Below are positions 35,372 through 44,711 of a DNA stretch of 64,000 nucleotides, piece after piece. The first letter of the stretch is position 1. The number at the start of each line of letters is the position of its first letter. This DNA comes from Siphonodentalium dalli (lineage: Eukaryota > Mollusca > Scaphopoda > Gadilida > Siphonodentaliidae). The notes below the pieces were generated by a model. The model did no database searches, was not told the origin of the DNA, and saw only the letters and a list, made by a program, of their open reading frames with translations. The stretch is from the NCBI GenBank assembly GCA_032622095.1, contig CP136067.1, positions 123,229,030-123,293,029 of the forward strand. The letters run 5' to 3'. A program made the translations under genes and the position numbers.

Positions 35372-35525
35372 CAGGGCTGGCGGTCTAGAAAATACAGGAG
35401 GGCTATTAATAGCCCTCCTAGATATGCCTTGGAGGGCTATAGCCCTCCTCAACTTTTAAAGTTATGATTTATTTTATTTGAGTTACTACTGCGTTAGTTT
35501 GTCTAATTTTGATGTTGTTTAATTA
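35372..35525 (+). mobile_element. Element H-G copy 2, first part (intact G end)
   Basis: Starts CAGGGCTGGCGGTCTAGAAA and then carries the two palindromic GAGGGCTAT..AGCCCTC blocks. A CAGGG start with short subterminal palindromes is hAT-like. Interrupted at 35525. Confidence 0.88.
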
Positions 35526-36130
35526 TACCCCCCGCAACGAAGTTAGGGGGGGTATACTGGAGTCAGCTTGTCCGTCCGTCCGTCCGTCCGTCGTGCGTCC
35601 GTGGACACATATTTGTCCGGAGTTTTTCTCAGTTGTTTTTTTAATCAATTTCCGTGAAACTTGGCACAGACATCAACCACCATGGGAACCTGTGCACCTG
35701 CGATTATGACGTCTGTCGGACTTTTTTAGCTGGAGTTATCCCCCCTTTTTCGACTTAGAAACTTTTTTTGCAACATGCATAATTTTGTCCGAGCTTTTAT
35801 TCCTACATTTTTCAGTCAATGTTTTTTAATCTTGGCACTGATATTTAGTACCATGGGAACCTGTGCACCTGCGATTATGACGTCTGTCGACATATTTTGT
35901 GTGGAGTTATTCCCCTTTTTCGACTTAAATTTTTTTCCGCAACATACATAATTTTGTCCAAGCTTTTATTCTTACATTTTTTGGTCAATAGGTTTAAGAT
36001 TAAGGTTATGGTTGTACACCTGCAATGGGAACTCTCATTTTATTATTTTAACTAAATGTTTACTGACATGTGAAACATCTTAGTATTTTAAAAACAGGGG
36101 GGTATCCGTAGTCCCATTGGGACCTCTAGT
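35526..36130. repeat. TCCG-type element C inserted in H-G copy 2
   Basis: The head TATACCCCCCGCAACGAAGT and the self-complementary GGGGGGTATA are followed by (TCCG)n at about 35568-35593. Two or more ~180-bp units with CCATGGGAACCTGTGCACCT and TTTTTCGACTTA follow. The tail is GGGGGGTATCCGTAGTCCCA. The flanks join collinearly with uninterrupted H-G copy 1 near 25806. Confidence 0.8.
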
Positions 36131-36611
36131 TTCAATCTAAATTAATTTTGTTATGTGGAAACAAAATGTCCAGAGCTGTGAATATCAAATCCCCCACAGT
36201 AATTATGGTATGGTGAATATTTAATTATGTTTTATATGTTATGATAATTTATATGAACCAGAAACAAAATGTAAGAGTGTTTGTACTCAACAATTTGTCA
36301 GTCGGTGTCCAACCCATGCAACGAAATTGGGTGAGTTTGTCCATGTTAAAAGCATTCTTCATGAAAGTGTAATTTTACATAAAATACACAATCAAGAACA
36401 ATATTAAATTATACAGTATATTTCCACTTGAATACAGTTACAAATGACTGCTTTATTTCTCAAAGTAATTCATATTCCATCACCGATCGCAGACTGCTGC
36501 TTCCAGCGGTAAAGTCGCTCTCTATAGATTTACTGGGTGTTTGCAATTGGGGACATAGAGAATAGTTTCTGAACTTTAATAATTGAATAAAAGTGTAAAC
36601 AAGAATACTTT
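36131..36611 (+). mobile_element. Element H-G copy 2, second part
   Basis: Collinear with 25808-25935 and 28787-29135 and provides the empty-site comparison for the hAT at 25941. Cut near 36611 by the next TCCG element. Confidence 0.85.
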
Positions 36612-36622
36612 TAGCTATTTAT

Positions 36623-37006
36623 TAGCTCAACTTTACTTTGTAAAGTTTGAGCTATTGCGATGGCTTTGTCGTCCGTCGTCTGTGTGTGCGTGTGTACGTA
36701 AGGCGTCAACAATGCAGGCTACAGGTCGTACCTTTGGTCGGATCATTATGAAATTTGTCATAGCTGTTGACTTCAACATTTAGACCAGAATGATTAATTT
36801 TGGGGTCATTCGGACAAAAAACATGGCTGCCAGCGGCCATTTTTTATTTCAAAATTCAATCCATTAGCACGGGCTACAGGCCATTCTGTTTGTCTGATCA
36901 TCATGAAATTTGTCATGGATGTTAATATTGACATGTAATTTTGGGGTCAAATTTAATCCATTTACTGTCAACCATTAAATTATTCCCCTACCTAAGTTGA
37001 GCTACA
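36623..37006. repeat. TCCG-type element D (TAGCTCAAC head)
   Basis: TAGCTCAACTTTACTTTGTA and the complementary AAGTTTGAGCTA form a head hairpin, followed by a GTCGTCCGTCGTC tract and two ~115-bp units with GATCATTATGAAATTTGTCAT. The right end AAGTTGAGCTA is complementary to the head. Confidence 0.75.
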
Positions 37007-37056
37007 GTGTCATTGACACTTTCATATTTATATACATTTAGCGAAAAAGCCATTTT

Positions 37057-38800
37057 TATGTGTACCCATACCATGTATGGTACACATAATGCCGACGTCC
37101 GGATCAACCATCCGTCCGTCCGTCCGTCCGTCCGTCCGTCCGTCTGTCCGTCCGTCCGTCTGTCCGTAGACACTTGCTATCCGATTCATTTACTTGAATA
37201 TTTTTTATCGGATCTTGTTAAAATTTTATGTGCATGTTTATGATGACACACTCCTCACCTGTATAGTTTTTGGTATCGATCGGTTTAGAAATTATTAACC
37301 CTTTGCATCCGCACATAGGCATGAGCTATCCGATGCTGTAACCAAAGTATTTTTTGTCCGATTGTTTTCATATTTGATATGTAGGTTTATAATGACACAC
37401 CCCTCACCTGTATAGTTTTTGGTATCGATTGGTTGATTGGTTTAGAAAATAATTAACCTTGCACACAAATGCTATCTGATGCATCTAAGTCAAACTGTTT
37501 TCTTCTGATATGCCTCATATTTCTTACCTAGGTGTTTCTTAGCACGTTTTTCATCTTTATGGTTTTTGGTATCGTTTAGTTAACCCTTTCTGCTCTTGTT
37601 TTTAAATAGAATTCATCCAAGCTGTGTTGACTTAAATATTTTTCATCTGATCAGCACCAAATTTGGTACATATGGTCCTCACCCCGAAATACAGATCAGG
37701 TTCAAATTTGAGTTTCATCTGGTATATTTTAACAGAGTTATGGCCATTTAAAATTCAAGTAGCTGATAATCTAATTAATGCCTGCAGGCTCTGTTAGCTT
37801 AGAAGAGGAGATCTTATTACACAGCCAGTGTCTTATTGGAAATGAGTTTTGTTTAGCTTGACATTAGGTAAATACCATGGCTCACAGAGTAAAATCTCTT
37901 TAGATACATATCACAGTGATAGTGCATGGTTCTCTCCTGTATGGACCAGAACACCTGATCAAACAAATCTCTCAGCACCAATAAAATTTCTCTCCTGACT
38001 CTCAGACTCTATCACACACAGTGTGCTAGCATCTCTAAAAAATTGAACTAGACCATGATTGATGAATCTCTGGTCCATTCTGTGTTCTGTACAAAATTAA
38101 TTTAACCCCTCTGTTGAAACAGGTTCATGACATTAGAGACTGACTTATTGTATGGGTTTCTAAATCCAATGACATGCTTTTTATAGACTTTTTGTGTTTA
38201 TCAGTTATTTATTTTGGGTAAGATTAACCCCATTCTATCCGATTTTATGACTCAAATATTTCCATTGATTATGTTTATAGTTCTTGGCATAGTTTATGAT
38301 AACACACACCTAACCTGCACAGTGAGGGTCATTTAGTTTATTTGCTCAAAAATATTAACATCCTCCACCAATCCTGTTGACACAATGTGATAACTAAATA
38401 TTTTTCACTTGATCACTATATAAATAATTGCATCCATGTTAATGATGAAACATGCATTCTTTACCTGTATAAATTTTGGTATCGATTGAATGATTTTGAT
38501 AATATATTAACAGTAACTTCAATTATATTTCCGCTGTTAGGTACATTATATCTTTCCAATGATCAGCTTAGAAGAAAATTAACCCACCCCATTCCATAGT
38601 CATACACTATGCTATTCAATGTAATGAATCTAATATTTTCAATCTGACCAATCTCATATCCTACCTCTAGCTATCTGAAAATTCTGCATAAAATCATTTT
38701 ATATCCAATCATTATCAATCATTTTATATCCAGGTCTATACATCCCTCACTTGTATAGTTGGTCAGGTATTGATTAGTTTTTGAATCGGGAACTATTAAC
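37057..38800. repeat. TCCG-type element E with six or more ~150-bp units
   Basis: The head hairpin GTGTACCCATACCATGTATG...GGTACACAT is followed by (TCCG)n at 37110-37166. Units with CACACTCCTCACCTGTATAG and TTTGGTATCGATCGG recur near 37244, 37395, 37540, 38300, 38460 and 38745. Strongly diverged; no coding signal. Confidence 0.7.
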
Positions 38801-39751
38801 TCTTTTGTCCCATCTAAATGATCCCAAGAATTTTTAATATGCAGTTAACACAAAACATAATAAAAAAAATAACAATATTAAAAAAATCATATGTTATGTC
38901 TCACATTCCAGTGTAATAAGCAAATAACTAACTAATTTGTCTTTAACTGCTATGGTGCTTCTCTCTGACTATGGATTGAGCTTAATTAGCTTTATCACTC
39001 TATAAGACATATCTGTGTTGAAGTGACTTGATATGTTAATGAAATGGAATGCCACATCCGTGTTCCTATTCTGTTTATGTGAGCAAGGTGCCCAATAAGT
39101 CTGATTCCACTTGTGACCTTAATAGTAAGGTGTCAATTATTGAAACTTTTGCACTCGTGAAAAGGTTGGTGTAAGGATTTATTAAAATAGCTAATCGGTA
39201 TCGCCAAGGTATGGGTTAAACATCTGCCGATCGTGATCGGCCTCTCGTTGTAAATGTATTTAAATCTAAAAGTGTATCGTGACAAAACCAGCCCAAAATA
39301 TACCATAGCACCCTTGGCAAATGTTAACAAGAACAATTTCTCTTTATATTGAAACCCGATGATTTATTAAGTCAATCCTGCGCGAGTCCAAATGCGCCCA
39401 AAACATTATGCGTTCGTCTTTCCCAAACCTATGACGCGTCGATGTAATTATGAGTCTAGTGTTATGAGCTGTTGCGCGTTCACCGAGAAATAACTGCAAC
39501 TAGCCACGTGGGCGCCGACCAATCAGAATGCTGGATTTAGTGATAATCACACAGGTCTAGTATGTAAATATATGTGTTTAATATTTACTACATGTATGTA
39601 CTAGTAGTCGTTAACTCTGCTTTTTTTGCAGTTTTTATATCTATAACTTGCTTTACTTACATGTAACTTACACAGACGAAACTAATACTATGAACCACTG
39701 TCATAACAATAGTGCCTATACTGACAATGATCAGACCTGTTCAAAAGATAT
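38801..39751 (+). other. Intron 2 spacer
   Basis: No element or exon recognised. Confidence 0.45.
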
Positions 39752-39964
39752 ATGTAATGCACTAAGTAATTGACTCCTTAACCACAGCAGAATTATGTTT
39801 AACTTTTCAGGATTTAGACAGAAATATGGCTTGTTGTGATTCATCGGAAAGCTCTCGCCGAGAGCTTTCCGATGAATGGCAACAAGCCATATTTCTGACT
39901 AAATCCTGAAAAGTTACCCATAATTCTGCTGTGGTTAAGGAGTCGATTACTTAGGGCATTACTG
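39752..39964. mobile_element. Palindromic MITE, CAGTAATGCCC family, copy 2
   Basis: A near-perfect hairpin of two ~105-bp arms with the centre CGGAAAGCTCTCGCCGAGAGCTTTCCG and end GGGCATTACTG. It contains the family phrases TTAACCACAGCAGAATTATG and AATATGGCTTGTTG. Confidence 0.92.
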
Positions 39965-40073
39965 TACCGTATATGTACCGGTAATTGTCAGGAGACTGGC
40001 CGGAAAATTAGGGATGTCTCGCAGAACTTTATGGATTCAAAGGACTGATTTTCTCACTTTTAACTTTTCCAGG

Positions 40074-40417
40074 GATGCCCTAAATAATCGACTCCTCAAT
40101 GAGAGCTTTCTGATGTTCAAATGGCAACAAGCCATACAGTAATGCCCTAAGTAATTGACTCTTTAACCACAGCAGAATTATGGGTAACTTTTCAGGATTT
40201 AGTTGGAAATATGGCTTGTTGCCATTCATCGGAAAGCTCTCAGTGAGAGATGAATGGCAACAAGCCATATTTCCGAATAATCCTGAAAAATTACCCATAA
40301 TTCTGCTGTGGTTAAAAAGTCGATTACTTAGGGCATTACTGTATTTCCGACTAAATCCTGAAAAGTTACCCATAATTCTGCTGCGGTTAAGGAGTCAATT
40401 ATTTAGGGCATTACTGT
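40074..40417. mobile_element. Palindromic MITE cluster, CAGTAATGCCC family, next to exon 3
   Basis: 40137-40341 is a complete hairpin flanked by TA. 40074-40134 is an internally deleted left arm and 40343-40417 an extra right arm. The last copy ends 37 bp before the exon 3 acceptor junction. Confidence 0.9.
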
Positions 40418-40454
40418 AATCAGGCTTGAGCGCTAAATTATTTGTTGTTTACAG

Positions 40455-40541
40455 GAAGCAGTTGGAAGGTATGGAGAGGTTATTCAGACACTGGAGTTTG
40501 CCAGGGAACTACAGAAACAGTTCGTAACAATCAGTACTGAG
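40455..40541 (+). CDS. caprin: Caprin homologue, coding exon 3 (residues 61-89)
   Basis: Bounded by TTTGTTGTTTACAG and GTATGA, phase 0 at both ends. The 29 codons include EAVGRYGEVIQTLEFARELQ and continue KQFVTISTE. They align with vertebrate Caprin-1 (SKYQEVTNNLEFAKELQRSF), one of the best conserved stretches of the N-terminal homology region. The exon is bracketed by MITEs: one ends 37 bp upstream and another starts 28 bp downstream. Despite this both splice signals are intact. Confidence 0.93.
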
Positions 40542-40569
40542 GTATGATTAAATGTAAAATAATGACGCA

Positions 40570-40826
40570 TTAACCCTTCCATGACTTCAGCTTCCTGAAA
40601 TGTTGCGAAAACCCTGTACCAATGCATTCTCTTATATATGCGAGTCTCCCATGTAGGGAGCCATCATATAGAAGACAATACATTGGCCTAAAAATATTTA
40701 CCTTGACCATGTAAGCTAGTGCATTCTCTTATATATCGGGAGACTCGCATACATGTATATAAGATAATACACTGGCTCAGGATATTTAATGCTGCACCAG
40801 CACAGCTTTCATCACGAAAGGGTTAA
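40570..40826. mobile_element. TTAA-flanked hairpin MITE (TATATATGCGAG family), copy a
   Basis: Starts TTAACCCTTCCATGAC and ends CGAAAGGGTTAA. The interior holds two hairpins made of GCATTCTCTTATATATGCGA and its complement. A TTAA flank with CCCTT ends is the piggyBac signature; no transposase is present. Confidence 0.85.
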
Positions 40827-41408
40827 GGCCTAAAAAAGATATTTGTTTCCCCTTACCCAACCGCCTCTCCAAAAATTGTCCGACTCACCAAATTTTATTG
40901 CCTCTGCATCAAAAAAGATTGTTTTATTCGCAATCAGTCTACGTCTGCTGTGCAGCACGCTTGGTTCTGCGCTTTCGTTTTTGCATACAACCGTTCAGTA
41001 AACCTAGTCAGTCTTCGTACAGCTATGCTCTGATTAATCGACCCCTTTAACGAGGTTATGGGCTGGTAATCACCTCTGTCATACCGCCACTAGACCACGG
41101 TCAAGCGGTAGAAACGCGACCATTTGTGGTGACCTGCAATATTTCGTTGAACAAAATGTTGATAAATAACACGTTTTGGACAATATTTGACTGTGGATAG
41201 CATTATTTTTGGCAAATAAATCGATTCTGATAACTGAAGGGCCATTTAAAAAAATGTTGTTGTTGGAATCTGATGATATGGGGACCATCAAATTGGACTG
41301 AGTACCTTTTAAGTCATGTTCATCTAATACTTTAATACAGGTATGTAGATTCCTGCCCCTTGATAAGACTTACCATAAGCATGCCTGAGAATAGGCCGCC
41401 TGTCATTT
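40827..41408 (+). other. Intron 3 stretch with a solitary end of the CCGCGGTA element
   Basis: At 41017-41110 CAGCTATGCTCTGATTAATC, CCTTTAACGAGGTTATGGGC and CCACGGTCAAGCGGTAG match the right terminal part of the 44712-47294 element in inverted orientation. It is a single end without a partner. The remainder is unassigned. Confidence 0.6.
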
Positions 41409-42380
41409 GCAGAATGAGGTCCCCAGAGGGTGAATTTGGTGATGCTATCCTGCACAGCAGGCTAGCATCACCAGGGACCAGCCGAGAGGGCGACGTGGGC
41501 GACTTCTTCGCCCTAGCGCCGTCCGCTTCGCCTTATTTTTGCAGTCGGGCGAAGTTCAAGTCGCCCTGAAAATTCCAAAGTTGACTGACGAAAATCGGCA
41601 AAATTCCCCAAATAATTTATGATAATTTACAACTGTCAACAGTGATTGCACACAATACTCCACTATCAGGGTGTTGTAAAACAATTAACACCTGTATTGC
41701 TCCAATCTGGAAGCATGTTGACAACGGAGTCTGATTACTGGCAGCTGTGAAAACATCGTCGGGCCTCAAGTGTTAATCTGGTTGTTGTGATTTTTAGATT
41801 ACCGTGATTACCACACCTTACAATGAAGATTACAACTCACACCTCTCACAATGTGTCGGTTCATCGCTCCCTCTATGGAGTTTGGTTAAGAAATTTTAAA
41901 ACAAATTCATTTGTGAAGCATATTAAATTTTCAAACGTGATTACTAATAGAGCGCAGTGAAAGTGTTCATGATTTCGTTTCGTTTCGGTTTGATAAATAT
42001 TGTTGGCATTTTTAAAAACCCGAAAAATATGAAATAAAATCTTGTCATTCTCCCACAATTACGATATAAAATGCTGCTATCCTCTCACAATTATGTTTGG
42101 GTATTATTAATAGTTATTAGGGTCATGAAGTGAACATAAAGACTCCATATTTCAACCATTGTTTCATAAGTTTAATTGACATATTACATCTCTCCTATTT
42201 TCGTTCTATAGCGACTCCTGTCGTAGTACTGTTCAATTTAAGTTTTGTAGACTCACTTCGCCCTATAGAACGGCCACTTCGCCTTATTTTGATAGTAGGG
42301 CGAAGTCATTTCGCCCTGAAAATATGGTCTAGGCTGGTCCCTGAGCATCACCAAATCCACCCTCTGGGGATGTCATTCTG
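41409..42380. mobile_element. Hairpin MITE, GCAGAATGAGG family, split by a hAT
   Basis: The left arm 41409-41471 and right arm 42352-42380 belong to one hairpin copy. The loop-side junction AGCATCAC is duplicated by the hAT between them. Confidence 0.9.
41472..42343. mobile_element. hAT-type non-autonomous element, 872 bp, perfect target duplication
   Basis: Flanked by the 8-bp duplication AGCATCAC (41464-41471 and 42344-42351). The ends CAGGGACCAGCC and GGCTGGTCCCTG are perfectly inverted. Each end also has GC-rich TTCGCCCT / AGGGCGAA blocks, including a directly repeated CTTCGCCTTATTTT. No coding capacity. Confidence 0.95.
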
Positions 42381-42487
42381 AATGGCACCATCTGCTATGG
42401 GAGACATAGACTCAGATTGAAGTTCCCAAATGGTGAATATTGTGATGTACACCCATTGGGAACCTCAATTGTACAATGTGTCGTCTG

Positions 42488-43269
42488 CCAAAAAAAATCG
42501 ATTTATTTGATTTAAATCAAGATTTGTTTTATTTAAATTGATATTTTTTTTTCTGTTATGAAAATAGGCATTGTGCAATTTCTCTGATAAATGAAGGTTC
42601 AGAATTCTATGATTATATTATTTAATATTTTGTGTACACCAATCAAACACAAATATCATAGCAGTACAGATTTAGCGACCATGTACTTTATGCATACACT
42701 TAGGTTCATGTGGGTTCCAATGTTGTGATATCTGGAAATGAAGACCTGGGCTTAAACTTTTATGAATAAATTTAGTCAATTTTCATTGAAAACTGAATAT
42801 TATCAATCACATTTGCTATCAGTGATGGTAATCACACCATATATCGAGTATAGACACTTGATAACTAGAGTAGTTAGATGGCAGAGTACAAGGTAGAGTT
42901 ACTCAGTTAGCATTTACATGTATGGCAATCAGAAAAGGAAAGAAAATTAAACAGTGTAGTGAGGTGTGCTGAATCTGAGTGTAGTTACAAACGATACTAA
43001 CAATGCTAAATGGAACAGGCCATTTCTGGAGAGGTAAAATATCTTAATTTCTATAGGGTTGATAATTACTGTACAATATCGTATCTATTATCCAATTTGT
43101 ATACTGTTTAATCGTGGTCATGTTATAGTTTACAGAAACATTGTTTTGATATTGCAGTTCTCGACTTTTTATCATGATTTAAAAAATTTAATTTTGATTT
43201 AAATCAATGATTTATTTGAAGAAAAAAATCATTGATTTAAATCACTTGATTTAAATAAGTCAACCCTGT
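42488..43269. mobile_element. AT-rich hAT-like element with GATTTAAATC palindromes
   Basis: The right end is TTTAAATAAGTCAACCCTG, that is CAGGGTTGAC inverted. Both ends carry clustered GATTTAAATC palindromes. The left CAGGG is eroded. No transposase. Confidence 0.7.
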
Positions 43270-43459
43270 TAGTGATATAGAGAAAATAAACTAAAAAAGA
43301 GATAGAATCTATGATGACACTAGTCCACTAGCAGGCAGGACATCACCAAAACCATTGTTCAACATGAAAATAATATGGCCTTACATGACACGTGGTGAAG
43401 CAACCACATAATTTGCAATATAACAATAATCATAGGATGATAATTATGTGTGGTACCAC

Positions 43460-44361
43460 CAGGGTTGGCGCTGGACGAAAATGTTCTCTTGCCAAAAAAA
43501 TTCCGAAATGAAATTATTTTTTGTCAAATTAAAAAAAATATTTGCCAAATTAAATTGCGCGCATAATTGGGGAAATTATCGTGTTTTTATCTTTGTTAAA
43601 AACTAACCACATACACAGGTAAAATGAGCTACTAGAAAAGCAAGTTAGTATTATTAATCAATATCAAAGTAGCAATAAATATCTAAGCGACACCTTTCTG
43701 GAAACTTTAATGTTTAATGTTGCTACACAGTCAACAAGCATACATATTATTTAGCCTTGTATCACTGCTGAAATCAACGAGCCATAAATTAATCCGTCGT
43801 CATTCACAATTGGCTTATTAACCTGTTGTCTTATACTCACTGGTAATATAATGCTGACATAAATATGTGCTATATAATGTCGCCATTAATATGCATTGTT
43901 GCAATGACTACATGCACCCATAATCCAAAAGGACAAAGGGAGGATTAAATGTCAAAACAAATTAATAATTACCTTTTGCAGTATCTACATTGAGATCATG
44001 TTGCAAAGTATACTTACAATAGCCTCAATGAAAAATTTACAGAACATTGCTTTTTTTCCGACTCACATTTTATCCACTGTCGATTGGCTGTTTGATGAAA
44101 TGAAAGTTTGATTATGACAAAGATGGGTTTCCCATTTTGTGAAAACGAAAGAAGATTAAACTGTCGACATAACGCTGCTGACACGCTACATGTAAATTGA
44201 TAGATTTCTTGTTTTGGTTTCCCATTGTGTTGTCTGTAACGAAACGAATAACCCACGTTCGATGATGTTTTATGACTAGATAGTTCACATCCCATAATTA
44301 AAAACTCACTTGCCAAATGAAAATATTTTTTTGCCATTGCCAAGCGGCAGCGCGAACCCTG
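43460..44361. mobile_element. hAT-like element with CAGGGTT(G/C)GCGCTG ends
   Basis: Left end CAGGGTTGGCGCTGG; right end complementary to CAGGGTTCGCGCTGCC. Repeated TTGCCAAA and TTTGGCAA phrases lie just inside both ends. The 8-bp flanks (GGTACCAC and ATTACTAA) match only partly, so the target duplication is not confirmed. No transposase recognised. Confidence 0.75.
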
Positions 44362-44711
44362 ATTACTAACCTGGAAACCAAGTGATTCCCTGCCGTGATT
44401 TTATACCATATGTAATCTTGCATCCCGGCATTGATAATGTGGAGCTGACATGAAAAGACTTAGTGCAATATCTTGTCTGGTCTCTGGCTTGCAAATCCAA
44501 AGGACATAAATGACACCATGAACCGTATCATGACGTCTTCGCTTGTTGTCATTAAGCTAACCAACGAAATTTTTCTAAATGAAACTAATATAACTTGGCG
44601 TAAATTGTATAGGAATTCTTTGGAAGTTTTGAACTAGCCAATTCTATATTCATCTCATTGGTCCACTGCCAATTCCTTAATTTAAAAATCTCCAGACAGT
44701 TCCTAACCGTA

